Assembly (NCBI GenBank): GCA_027492485.1 | Contig: JAPUER010000031.1 | Coordinates: 3,944-67,943 of the forward strand | Length of the DNA stretch: 64,000 nt | Direction of reading: 5' to 3' | Source of the DNA: Betaproteobacteria bacterium | Lineage (GTDB): Bacteria > Pseudomonadota > Gammaproteobacteria > Burkholderiales > Casimicrobiaceae | In this document: in pieces, positions 49,721 to 57,776 of the stretch | How the letters are laid out: every line of letters starts with the position of its first letter | How positions within the stretch are numbered: position 1 is the stretch's first letter | Translations under genes and position numbers: made by a program | The notes under the pieces: model-generated | The model's database searches: none | Told to the model about the DNA's origin: nothing | What the model saw: only the letters and a program-made list of their open reading frames with translations

Positions 49721-49757
49721 TTGCTTAATTTTTCAAGTTGGTGTGATAATACGACAG
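49721..49757 (+). promoter_or_regulatory. promoter of the T4SS operon
   Basis: TTGCTT (49721-49726), 18-bp spacer, extended -10 TGTGATAAT (GATAAT 49745-49750), about 36 bp before the first transfer gene. It diverges from the ERF promoter. Confidence 0.5.
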
Positions 49758-49785
49758 TAGAAGTTTTTATGCTATTGCGAACATT

Positions 49786-50487
49786 GTGAAAAGTGTAGCG
49801 TTTGCTTTTTTAGTCTTGTTGTTACTACCAGAGTGCGGGCATGCGCGATTGTCCCTCGGACAGCGCGTGGGTGCAATTGCACCCACGGCCAACCCACATT
49901 CATGGTGTTTCGCCGAAGCGGCTGCGGCTATTGCCGTGGATTCCGATCTGTTGCGCGGTATCGCCCAGACCGAGTCGTCGATGCGGGTCGCTGCGATCAA
50001 CGACACGCATTTCGCGGCCACTGGGACGCGAGACATCGGAGTGATGCAGATCAACAGTGGACACCTCTTGGCCTTGCAATCGATCGGCATTACAGAGGCT
50101 CGCCTACTTAGCGAACCTTGCACCAATATTCGCGTGGCGTCGGCACTGTTGTCTGAATTGATTGAGCGGCACGGTTCTACCTGGAACGCTGTAGGCGCAT
50201 TCAATGCGGCCTGCGTAAAACTCAAAGGGGATGCGTGTACGAAAGCTCGATCCCTGTACGTAAGCAAAGTCCATAGAGCTTTCAGTGCACACAAACGTAT
50301 CGCGGCTCCGACTGTGTTGCCTGCGGCGATGCTGGTGCCTATGGGAACAAGCCCGTCCCCAGGGGCCAGTCTGCGACTCGTATCTGCCGCTGGCAGCACC
50401 TTCCCCCGTTCGGCGACGCGTGTCGCTACCGGCCCGTCACTACGGGTTACCGGTTCCACTGAACCACCCACCACGGAGTCACCATGA
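49786..50487 (+). CDS. lytic transglycosylase (VirB1/TrbN-like)
   Basis: 233 residues from GTG 49786. A signal peptide (about 1-20) precedes an SLT domain with catalytic E63 in 'GIAQTESSMR' and the 'ATGTRDIGVMQINSGHL' and 'NAVGAFNAA' motifs. The C-terminal about 60 residues are Ser/Thr/Pro-rich and disordered. It opens the peptidoglycan for assembly of the transfer channel. It is the first gene of the operon, overlapping the next by 4 bp. Confidence 0.88.
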   Translation: MKSVAFAFLVLLLLPECGHARLSLGQRVGAIAPTANPHSWCFAEAAAAIAVDSDLLRGIAQTESSMRVAAINDTHFAATGTRDIGVMQINSGHLLALQSIGITEARLLSEPCTNIRVASALLSELIERHGSTWNAVGAFNAACVKLKGDACTKARSLYVSKVHRAFSAHKRIAAPTVLPAAMLVPMGTSPSPGASLRLVSAAGSTFPRSATRVATGPSLRVTGSTEPPTTESP

Positions 50488-50861
50488 CCACAGACGCGCT
50501 CACCCTGTCGGTGGAACTTGACACCACGCAAATTGCCGACTTCTTGATGAGTATTGCCGGGTATTCGTACTACGGCGCGTCACAGGGCGCGATCAATGAT
50601 CTGCTCGACTCTGGCGACATGGTCGACACCACCCAGGAGTCGATCGATGAGTTGTTTGCAAGGTTCGGCAGGAAGCTCGACGAAAACGGGGTGGCACCCG
50701 TGATTCCCTTTGAGAGGCGGTTGGTTAAGGGCGGAAAAGGCGGATATCTCTTTGTCTGGGAGAACGTGACGCTTGTGTCAGGAGAGCCTGCGGGAAAGTT
50801 GTATTCGCGTGATTACGGTTCAATCCGCGCGTTGTACTTTGACCACAAGATACGTAAGTGA
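50484..50861 (+). CDS. hypothetical protein of the transfer operon
   Basis: 125 residues from ATG 50484, overlapping the transglycosylase stop. Acidic N-terminal helical part and a C-terminal beta part ('GGYLFVWENVTLVSGEPAGKLYSRDYGSIRALYFDHK'). No signal, membrane segment or family was seen. Its place in the operon is the only functional hint. Confidence 0.6.
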   Translation: MTTDALTLSVELDTTQIADFLMSIAGYSYYGASQGAINDLLDSGDMVDTTQESIDELFARFGRKLDENGVAPVIPFERRLVKGGKGGYLFVWENVTLVSGEPAGKLYSRDYGSIRALYFDHKIRK

Positions 50862-50876
50862 CGCGGTGAGACAACA

Positions 50877-51224
50877 ATGAAGAAGCTGCTTTTCTCCATT
50901 GTCTTCCTTGTCGGTTTAGCCCTTGCAGGCGGCGTTTACTTTGCGCCGAAGGGCGACGGCACATTGAAGGTGTTGTGCGCACCTGTAGCCAAGGGCGGTT
51001 CATGGATTGCTGACGTATTGATTCGACCCTGGAGCGAAGACATCGCAGCCAAACTGGATCGCGGCACCGTCTGGGCAAGCTACGAATGCAACTACTTTTG
51101 GTGGAGACAGTTGTACTCCCGGGAATGGATCAATAACCAAACCGGTGAGGGCGCGCAGGCTCCCGCCGCGCACCAGCCCAACCCTACCGTCGTCAAGAAA
51201 GACACCCATGCAGCAAGTCAGTGA
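50877..51224 (+). CDS. membrane-anchored or exported small protein
   Basis: 115 residues from ATG 50877, with GTGAGACAACA upstream. Residues 1-24 ('KKLLFSIVFLVGLALAGGVYF') are a signal or anchor. The short mature part has two Cys and several Trp ('YECNYFWWRQLYSREW') and ends in a Pro-rich tail. The last 17 bp overlap the ATPase gene. Unrecognised; probably an envelope accessory of the transfer system. Confidence 0.55.
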   Translation: MKKLLFSIVFLVGLALAGGVYFAPKGDGTLKVLCAPVAKGGSWIADVLIRPWSEDIAAKLDRGTVWASYECNYFWWRQLYSREWINNQTGEGAQAPAAHQPNPTVVKKDTHAASQ

Positions 51225-52563
51225 TGTAGCAGGACTCAGCGCACGACAGGCCGCACTGCATCGATTCGTCCCAGCGTCTCCGATGGACACGCATGCCTGT
51301 GAGGAGATGAACAGTGCATTTGATATCGCAGTATCGCGCGGCGCATCAGACATACACATCGAACACGCTGCGGACGATATCGTCGTGCGGTTGCGCGTCA
51401 ACGGCCTGTTATCCGAGTTGAAGCGTCTGCCGACACACATGGCATTGCCGCTGTTCGCGCGAATTCGGCAGCGCTCGAAAATGGACACGATCCAAACGCG
51501 TGCTCCGGCCGACGGAACGTTTTCGGTGTACGCACACGATCAGTTGGTTTCAGCGCGCGTGTCGGTTATTCCCGGTTTGCATGGTCCGATTACTGTCATG
51601 CGGATTCTGTATTCACGCACGCGCGCAACGCTTGATTCTCTGCCGTTTTCGCCGTTGCTGCGCGATGCCGTTCAAGGCGCGCTGGAAAAGAATGAGGGCC
51701 TGATTCTGCTGACTGGCCCGACAGGGTCGGGGAAAACGACGTCCCTATACGCCATGCTTGATCGACTCAATACGCCCGAGCGCGCAATCAGTACGGTCGA
51801 AGACCCCGTCGAGTACCAGGTGCCGGGACTGCGACAAGTGCCAGTCACACCCGACACTACGTTCGAGAAAGCGCTCCGCGCCCTACTGCGCCAGGATCCC
51901 GACGCGATGCTGATCGGCGAAATTCGGGATCGGGTGACCGCAGCCATCGCGTTACAGGCGGCTAACACCGGTCACCTGACCTTGTCGTCGACACATACCA
52001 ATTCGGCACCTGCCACGATCTCGCGTCTGTTGAATCTCGGGTGCGAAGGTTACGACATCGCGGTAGCGCTCGAACTGGTGATTGCGCAACGATTGCTCCC
52101 CGTGTTGTGTCCGGCTTGCGCGTTACGCGGTGATCAAAGAGAAGAGGGCGAAACCTCGCACTACGACGCAGATGGAATGACCCAACTCGAAACGCATTGG
52201 ATCAACAAAAGCAATCTTGGACGATACCGCACGCAGCCATTTGCGCGTGCAAGCCCCCATGGCTGCGATCAGTGCCACCGCACCGGATACAAGGGCCGTA
52301 TCCCCATCTTCTCTGCAATTGCTCGCAGCGACGCGATGCAGAACGCGATCACTGCCGCTGCACCGGAAGGAATAGAGCGCGCTGCGCGTCAACAGGCGCT
52401 ATACGAGCCGTTGATTATTGCCGGCATACGATTGGCTGCGGATGGGCAGATACCAATCAGTGCGCTCATGCAGATGCAGTCAGTTTCGACTGCGGTGGAT
52501 GCGCAAATCGATACGCCAGCGCTGATCGTGGCCGCAACCGGCGTGGAGGAGACAAACCAATGA
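51208..52563 (+). CDS. GspE/PilB-type secretion ATPase
   Basis: 451 residues from ATG 51208; the open frame upstream is shadow. It has the 'ASDIHIEHAADDIVVRLRVNG' domain, Walker A 'TGPTGSGKTTS' (169-179), the Asp box 'TVEDPVEY', Walker B 'DAMLIGEIRD' and the His box 'GHLTLSSTHTN'. A C-terminal zinc-binding pair follows (CPAC...CDQC, then 'GYKGRIPIF'). It lacks the N-terminal docking domain of GspE/PilB. Such ATPases drive type II secretion/type IV pili or, as TraJ, IncI conjugation. A lone copy inside an F-type operon is unusual; no pilin or inner-membrane partner was seen nearby. Confidence 0.88.
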   Translation: MQQVSDVAGLSARQAALHRFVPASPMDTHACEEMNSAFDIAVSRGASDIHIEHAADDIVVRLRVNGLLSELKRLPTHMALPLFARIRQRSKMDTIQTRAPADGTFSVYAHDQLVSARVSVIPGLHGPITVMRILYSRTRATLDSLPFSPLLRDAVQGALEKNEGLILLTGPTGSGKTTSLYAMLDRLNTPERAISTVEDPVEYQVPGLRQVPVTPDTTFEKALRALLRQDPDAMLIGEIRDRVTAAIALQAANTGHLTLSSTHTNSAPATISRLLNLGCEGYDIAVALELVIAQRLLPVLCPACALRGDQREEGETSHYDADGMTQLETHWINKSNLGRYRTQPFARASPHGCDQCHRTGYKGRIPIFSAIARSDAMQNAITAAAPEGIERAARQQALYEPLIIAGIRLAADGQIPISALMQMQSVSTAVDAQIDTPALIVAATGVEETNQ

Positions 52564-53213
52564 TCAAGTCATTACGTCTGGCGGTAGTGGTAAACCTCGC
52601 GGCGCTCGGATCGATGGTTGTGCTCGCACAAGGTCAGCCTGCCTCGTCAAACAAGGACACCGTGCAAACACCTTACGAGCTGATTCAACGGCCCTTCGCC
52701 GGAGACGCTCGCACCGTGTATTTTTTCTTTGATCCGACATGTCCGTATTCTGCGCAGTACCACGCGAGCTATGTTGCATGGGGACGAACACTGATCGCAC
52801 CATGGAAGTTTGAAGCCATCCCCATCGTCGCTAACAAAGCGCACGCGACCTGGGCGATGGCGTACTACGCAGGACTCATGGCGTCGCCCGAGAAGTCCGA
52901 GGCGCTGACGGGCGCGCTGTACGTTCAGGGACAAATGTCGGCGTTTGATCCGGCCACAGGCGTGCGCGAGGCGCTACGCTCAACGGGTATCGCCTATGCC
53001 GCCGTGCAAAGAGCGTCCAAGCAGCCGCAATTTGGGAAGCTACTTGAATCCGCGCTTGACAGAAACCAACGCGCAGACCTGACCTACTCACCCACCATTG
53101 TCATCGCAGGCAAATACAAGATCCACGCTGAACTCACTGGCGGCGATTATGGGCTGCTGATGCAACTTGCCAATGGCCTCGTTTCAATGCTCGCTCAAGG
53201 ACAACAACCATGA
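52560..53213 (+). CDS. thioredoxin-fold periplasmic protein with CPYS motif
   Basis: 217 residues from ATG 52560. A signal peptide (about 1-23) is followed by a DsbC/TrbB-like thioredoxin fold: 'RTVYFFFDPTCPYSAQYHASYVAWG', and a cis-Pro in 'TYSPTIVIAGKYKI'. The active site reads C61-P-Y-S64, so the resolving Cys is replaced by Ser. That suggests an isomerase or chaperone-like role for T4SS proteins rather than an oxidase. It overlaps both neighbours by 4 bp. Confidence 0.75.
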   Translation: MIKSLRLAVVVNLAALGSMVVLAQGQPASSNKDTVQTPYELIQRPFAGDARTVYFFFDPTCPYSAQYHASYVAWGRTLIAPWKFEAIPIVANKAHATWAMAYYAGLMASPEKSEALTGALYVQGQMSAFDPATGVREALRSTGIAYAAVQRASKQPQFGKLLESALDRNQRADLTYSPTIVIAGKYKIHAELTGGDYGLLMQLANGLVSMLAQGQQP

Positions 53214-54178
53214 AGACTATCGCCAGCGCAATCGGGCTCACCATAGCTTGTGCCGCCCAGTACACGCTCGCGCAGACGACACCGGTGCAGACAAAGACTG
53301 CTGCGCACAGCGGAGCCAAAACCGGGACAACTGTCGAAAGAGAGTTTGAGCCACCGCGCGCGGTGCGCATGGCCATGAAGCGCTTTACCGATTCCGGCCT
53401 GATTATCCGCGGCTATTTCCCAGGTCCTGCGGATTTGGTCGGCGTCGCCGGCCTGATGTATGGGTCAGGACTGGTGTTCTACGTGGACAAAAAGGGAAAG
53501 AGCGTCATTATCGGCGCTGCAATTGATTCCGTGACCGGTGCCAATCTGACGACAAGTGCAGCGGCCAAGTTCTTCAAAGACGTGCCCGACAGTAATGCCG
53601 TTACGCTGGCGGCTGCGCGACAGCTCAATGAAATCGCCGCGACCCGCGCTCAGGCGAACGAAAAGGAAACTCCCACGCGCATGCCCACCAGCGATGAGCT
53701 TGAGCAGCTTGGTTATGTTCAGCAAGGCGCGAAGTCGCCATCGCGAATCCTCTACGCCGTGGCCGACTTCCAGTGCGCGTTCTGTAAGGAAGCATTCGAA
53801 AAGTCCGAAGCGTGGCTAGCTGCCAATCCGCTGACGACCATTCGCTGGATACTGATCGGCGACGACGCACGGGCATCGTTTGCACTGGGCACAAAGAACT
53901 ACGCCCATTTGCGTGCGGGCTTCAGCGGCGTCAGCGGAACACGGTTCACCGACGCGCAGAACAATACCGAGCCCGTGTCCGACGAACGCGTGAAGCAAGC
54001 CCTGGTGGTTGGTGCGATGGCACTCGAACGCAATTTGGTGTGGGTCGACGGTATCGGCCTCAAAGGCACCCCGACATTCTTTCTGGTGGGTGATGGTCGC
54101 GTGACTCGACATGCCGGTTTCGACACGGCCGGATATCCAGCGGTTATCGCTGCTCTTTTGTCCCCACAGAACAACTGA
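53210..54178 (+). CDS. dsbC: DsbC/DsbG-like disulfide isomerase
   Basis: 322 residues from ATG 53210. Signal peptide about 1-21, then a DsbC-like dimerisation region ('ADLVGVAGLMYGSGLVFYVDKKGKSVIIGAAID', about 74-106). The catalytic thioredoxin domain has C189-A-F-C192 in 'VADFQCAFCKEAF' and cis-Pro in 'GLKGTPTFFLV'. SXT/IncA/C-type transfer operons carry a dsbC gene for folding Cys-rich T4SS proteins, and this one fits that role, paired with the CPYS protein. Confidence 0.85.
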   Translation: MKTIASAIGLTIACAAQYTLAQTTPVQTKTAAHSGAKTGTTVEREFEPPRAVRMAMKRFTDSGLIIRGYFPGPADLVGVAGLMYGSGLVFYVDKKGKSVIIGAAIDSVTGANLTTSAAAKFFKDVPDSNAVTLAAARQLNEIAATRAQANEKETPTRMPTSDELEQLGYVQQGAKSPSRILYAVADFQCAFCKEAFEKSEAWLAANPLTTIRWILIGDDARASFALGTKNYAHLRAGFSGVSGTRFTDAQNNTEPVSDERVKQALVVGAMALERNLVWVDGIGLKGTPTFFLVGDGRVTRHAGFDTAGYPAVIAALLSPQNN

Positions 54179-54187
54179 GCCCTAAAA

Positions 54188-54652
54188 ATGCTTTTCCGTA
54201 GTAATTTCTATACAAATGCTTGTGCAATTTTTCTCGTTGGTATATTGTTCCAGTATAGAAACGACTGCCAAGCAGAAGACGGAAAGGCCTCCCGTAGCGT
54301 CATCGCAGTAGCAATTCCACTACCAACGGCGTACACGCCCGGTGCCCGGATTCCCCCGACGGAGCACTTGGTGAGCTGGCAATATCAGGAGCCAGCGCTG
54401 ACCGGAATTGCTACTGCGATGACTCTAGGGATGTGGCCTGACCATTACGGCGGTGATGCGCAACTCGTACGGGCTCCAAAAAACCTGCACGAAGCGCGTA
54501 ACGCTTCAGGTTGGAGCGAACTACAGTTCCACTACCTGAAGCCACACGCCGAGGCCATTTACCGGACCTATAAGCACCTCACGTTCGCGGTGCTCGGGTT
54601 GGGAATGGTCTGTTTGATCTTCAGCCGGGTACGCAAAAAGCGAACTCGGTAG
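54188..54652 (+). CDS. hypothetical membrane protein of the transfer operon
   Basis: 154 residues from ATG 54188, 10 bp after dsbC. An N-terminal hydrophobic segment (about 9-22) acts as signal or anchor and a C-terminal helix 'LTFAVLGLGMVCLIFSRV' is followed by basic residues, giving a periplasmic middle domain with both ends at the inner membrane. No family was recognised. Confidence 0.55.
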   Translation: MLFRSNFYTNACAIFLVGILFQYRNDCQAEDGKASRSVIAVAIPLPTAYTPGARIPPTEHLVSWQYQEPALTGIATAMTLGMWPDHYGGDAQLVRAPKNLHEARNASGWSELQFHYLKPHAEAIYRTYKHLTFAVLGLGMVCLIFSRVRKKRTR

Positions 54653-54703
54653 CCCTCGCAAAGCAGTCGTTCGAAGTATGAACATTTCGAACTGGACGCA
54701 TGC

Positions 54704-55408
54704 GTGGATAGATGGTTGGAACTTGCAAGACTCGTGCTCTACCCAGCGGTGGCCACAGCGCTGGTGGGTTGCACGAGCGTCAAGGTAACCACGGTCGACA
54801 ACTACGTCGAGTCCGGTGCCCTGTTTCGCGTCGCTATCGTCAACTACGATGACCGCAGCGGGCCGGCTCGTATCGAGCCAAGCGTTGAGCACGTGATTAC
54901 GGCGGCGAGTTTCACTACACCGTTGCAGACACCGGCAGCGGTGCGTTGGATTCCGGTGGTCGTGCCGCTACAACTGCCAAAGATAGATAGGCCAACGCCA
55001 ATCCGATCGGCGGACAGCACGCCGACGATTGCCCCGCCACCGACACAATTGATCATCGAATCTCACGTCGCACTATTCCCGTTCGATAGTGCCGTGTTGA
55101 CTGCCTCGGCCCGGCTCGCGCTCCAGTCCTTCGTGCAGAAGAACGAGCTTGATATTGCGAAAAACACATCGATTGAGATCCGAGTTGTTGGTCACACGGA
55201 TGACGTTGGTGCAGATCGCTACAACGCGAAGCTCAGCGAAAAGCGAGCCTTTGCAATCAAGTCGGCTTTGGTCGCACTCGGCGTGACAGAGCAGTCTATC
55301 CAGACGCTAGCGCTCGGCGCTACGCGTCCCGTTGAAAGCAACACCACGGAAGTCGGTCGCGCGAAAAATCGTCGCGTTGAAGTCACTCCCAGATCGGTAA
55401 ACCAATGA
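54704..55408 (+). CDS. OmpA-family lipoprotein
   Basis: 234 residues from GTG 54704 (start uncertain). A lipobox ends at Cys23 (ALVGC). A linker of about 80 residues leads to an OmpA C-terminal peptidoglycan-binding domain (about 115-228): 'ALFPFDSAVLTASARLAL', 'IRVVGHTDDVGADRYNAKLSEKRA' and 'LGATRPVESNTTEVGRAKNRRVEV'. It should anchor the transfer apparatus or outer membrane to the cell wall. It overlaps traL by 4 bp. Confidence 0.8.
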   Translation: MDRWLELARLVLYPAVATALVGCTSVKVTTVDNYVESGALFRVAIVNYDDRSGPARIEPSVEHVITAASFTTPLQTPAAVRWIPVVVPLQLPKIDRPTPIRSADSTPTIAPPPTQLIIESHVALFPFDSAVLTASARLALQSFVQKNELDIAKNTSIEIRVVGHTDDVGADRYNAKLSEKRAFAIKSALVALGVTEQSIQTLALGATRPVESNTTEVGRAKNRRVEVTPRSVNQ

Positions 55409-55689
55409 TGGATCTTCCCAAAATTGCCATGCCCGTCCACGCGGATTCGCAACGCCAGTACCTCTACTGGGAAGAGGATCAGATGTTCACTTTTCTCGCT
55501 TGTCTGACAGGCGGCATTGCGCTTGATCTCACGTGGCCCATGCTCGTCTTTGGGCTCATTGTTGCCTATGCGCTGGAGCGCATGAAGAGTGCCTATCTGC
55601 CGGGCTTCGCGCAGCACATCCTATTTCGTCTCGGCATGCCGTTGAACAAAGTGTTCACCAATGGCATGGCGCGAACCTTCATCGCATAA
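55405..55689 (+). CDS. traL: T4SS protein TraL
   Basis: 94 residues from ATG 55405. The short TraL layout is clear: an N-terminal '..P...D.Q..YLYWEEDQM' stretch, one long hydrophobic region 'FLACLTGGIALDLTWPMLVFGLIVAYALERMKSAY', and an amphipathic end 'GFAQHILFRLGM'. TraL corresponds to VirB3 and sits in the inner membrane. The order traL-E-K-B-V-A-C follows. Confidence 0.85.
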   Translation: MMDLPKIAMPVHADSQRQYLYWEEDQMFTFLACLTGGIALDLTWPMLVFGLIVAYALERMKSAYLPGFAQHILFRLGMPLNKVFTNGMARTFIA

Positions 55690-55701
55690 CGCGAAAGCCC
55701 C

Positions 55702-56523
55702 ATGAATTTCAAAGAATACGTCAGCAACTGGAACAGCGCAGCGCGCGTCGCCTTTGTGTGTGCGTGCGCCGCCCTTGTTCTGGGCATTGCCGTGCTGCTT
55801 TTGTCCTTCCAGTTACTGACAAAGAAGGATCGCGTCGTTCTCGTACCGCCCTACCTTGATGAGCGGGTCGAGGTTGCGTGGAAAGAAGCGTCATCGCCGT
55901 ATCTCCGATCCTTTGGGCTTTATGTGGCAACCCTGATCGGCAACGTCACGCCCAAGAATATCGCTTTCGTACGCGATCATCTGAGCGTGTTCATGGGCCC
56001 GAAAGCCTACGCGCCGGTCCGCGCTGCGCTCACCTCGTTGTCACAAGATCGCCTATTCCAAGAGGGCGCAAATATTCGGTACTTCAGCCCGAACGACATC
56101 GTCTGGGAAAAAGAAACGTCACGCGTTTTTATTCTTGGAAGAGAGACCGTTGCCAATCCCAACAACGCTCAACCCACCATCGTCAACAAGGTCTACGAGA
56201 TGACGATTTTGATGTACGACGGTAAGCCCGTCATTACGACACTCACCAATTACGCTGGGCAGCAACCTAGAACGCAAAAGTGGCTGCAAAACAACAGCGA
56301 TTTTGCCAGGGACAATCCAGATGCGGGTCAACCACCCTCACCGCTGAAGGACTCGGATTTGCCAACCCCAACGTCGGGTGCGAAAGACACGATGTCCGGT
56401 GCGCTTGAGTTGCCGACTACCGCGGCTCCGCCACCGCAAACGAACAACGCGCCCACCAAGGATGCAGTCGGCGCTACAGCACCTGCGACCGCTCCAGCGA
56501 TCACACCCGGAGCGAAACAATGA
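55702..56523 (+). CDS. traE: T4SS protein TraE (VirB5/8-like)
   Basis: 273 residues from ATG 55702. One N-terminal membrane helix (about 14-38) and a periplasmic domain with family features ('VLVPPYLDERVEVAWKEASSPYLRSFGLYVATLIGNVTPKN', 'VWEKETSRVFILGRETV', 'YEMTILMYDGKPVITTLTNY'). The C-terminal about 70 residues are a Pro/Thr-rich extension beyond the usual TraE length of about 190-200. It forms part of the inner-membrane assembly. Confidence 0.88.
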   Translation: MNFKEYVSNWNSAARVAFVCACAALVLGIAVLLLSFQLLTKKDRVVLVPPYLDERVEVAWKEASSPYLRSFGLYVATLIGNVTPKNIAFVRDHLSVFMGPKAYAPVRAALTSLSQDRLFQEGANIRYFSPNDIVWEKETSRVFILGRETVANPNNAQPTIVNKVYEMTILMYDGKPVITTLTNYAGQQPRTQKWLQNNSDFARDNPDAGQPPSPLKDSDLPTPTSGAKDTMSGALELPTTAAPPPQTNNAPTKDAVGATAPATAPAITPGAKQ

Positions 56524-57776
56524 TGCACTTTCGTGCCTTGCACCTGACTCTCATCGGCGCAACGGTGTTGGCTACTGCAGGTGTTGCAATTGCACAGCCG
56601 GTTGCACCGCCGAAGCCCCCAGCAGATCCTTTTTTCGCGCCAGCCGTACCCGCTGTCGCGGAAAAAAGCGACGTTCGCAGTGGCGTGAGCGCTGCAACTG
56701 ATCAGGGCAGCACCGGCGGTTCCGGACGGATCGTTGTGCCAAAAACCGAGGGCGGAATCAATGCGCTGCCCGCCGTGGGTGCTCCTGCGCCAGTTCCCAT
56801 TCCTGCGAAGGGTGGACGTCCCGTCAACGCACTTAAGATTCCGGTTGTTCCGTCGCTAGCCCCCGCCAAACCGGCAACCGCCACGCCGTTGCCGGACACG
56901 GCAGTACCCGCTGAGTCGTCAGGTGTCCAGGTGAGCACCACAGGCGCATCCGCACCGGCCCGCATATTGACCGGCACAGGCGGTGTCATCACGCGCAGTA
57001 CCGGAGCAACGACCAGCGACCCACCGCAGCAGAACGGTGCCGTTGCGGTGCCAACGGAGCTGCTCGCCGACGTACCGTCACAGATAGGTGCGGTTCCAAA
57101 ACTACCCGTGCTCGGTTCACGCGACGAATTTGGTTCTTTACAAAAACGTCGCCCAGTGGTGATCAATGCGGAAGACGGTACCAACGACGTGGTGATCATC
57201 AGCTCGATCAGTCCCAATCGTATCGCAACAAATTTTGTCAAACCAGATCTGGTGGACGACGGCACTTCGGAAGTGCAGGTGATCGGCTCGAACATATTTC
57301 TCACACCCAAGGCGACCCAGCCGTTTGGGATATTCATCGTCGACAGCGCCACGGGCGCAACCGTTTCGCTCACGCTTGTGCCTCGCAAAGTTCCCAGTCA
57401 AACGATCCTGGTACAAACGGCGAAACCGCGCACTGACAATCTTGCTGGTGGGCCGATTGATGCACACGCCGCTGCGGTAGATGGCCTGCTGCGCAAAGCC
57501 ACCCGCGGTGCGCTCGGCAAAGAATGGCTCGAAGCGCCGATCGAGGCCGGTTCAGCCATGATCGGAATGTTGCGCGCGACTCCCGAGCGTCGCTGGACGA
57601 CGACGGGGCTCGTGATTGATCGGTTCCAACTGCTCAACGAAGGCTCTGAAATCGAGTTGCGCGAGGAGAGTTTCATTACGGGATCGGTGAAAGGCGTGAC
57701 GTTCTTTCCGAACGTTCGATTGGCTCCGGGAACCTCGACTCACGTGTTCCTATTGAGTGGAACTGCCGCGCAATGA
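56520..57776 (+). CDS. traK: T4SS secretin-like protein TraK
   Basis: 418 residues from ATG 56520. Signal peptide about 1-23, a long low-complexity Ala/Pro/Thr region (about 24-190), then the TraK domain: 'SISPNRIATNFVKPDLVDD', 'FLTPKATQPFGIFIVDSATGATVSLTLVP', 'RWTTTGLVIDRFQLLNEGSEIELREESF'. TraK (VirB9-like) makes the outer-membrane ring with TraV and TraB. It overlaps the next gene by 4 bp. Confidence 0.88.
   Translation: MMHFRALHLTLIGATVLATAGVAIAQPVAPPKPPADPFFAPAVPAVAEKSDVRSGVSAATDQGSTGGSGRIVVPKTEGGINALPAVGAPAPVPIPAKGGRPVNALKIPVVPSLAPAKPATATPLPDTAVPAESSGVQVSTTGASAPARILTGTGGVITRSTGATTSDPPQQNGAVAVPTELLADVPSQIGAVPKLPVLGSRDEFGSLQKRRPVVINAEDGTNDVVIISSISPNRIATNFVKPDLVDDGTSEVQVIGSNIFLTPKATQPFGIFIVDSATGATVSLTLVPRKVPSQTILVQTAKPRTDNLAGGPIDAHAAAVDGLLRKATRGALGKEWLEAPIEAGSAMIGMLRATPERRWTTTGLVIDRFQLLNEGSEIELREESFITGSVKGVTFFPNVRLAPGTSTHVFLLSGTAAQ

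Noticed and set aside
52197-52559. N-terminal extension of the CPYS protein
   Set aside because: It is a shadow of the GspE-like ATPase; the signal peptide begins at 52560.
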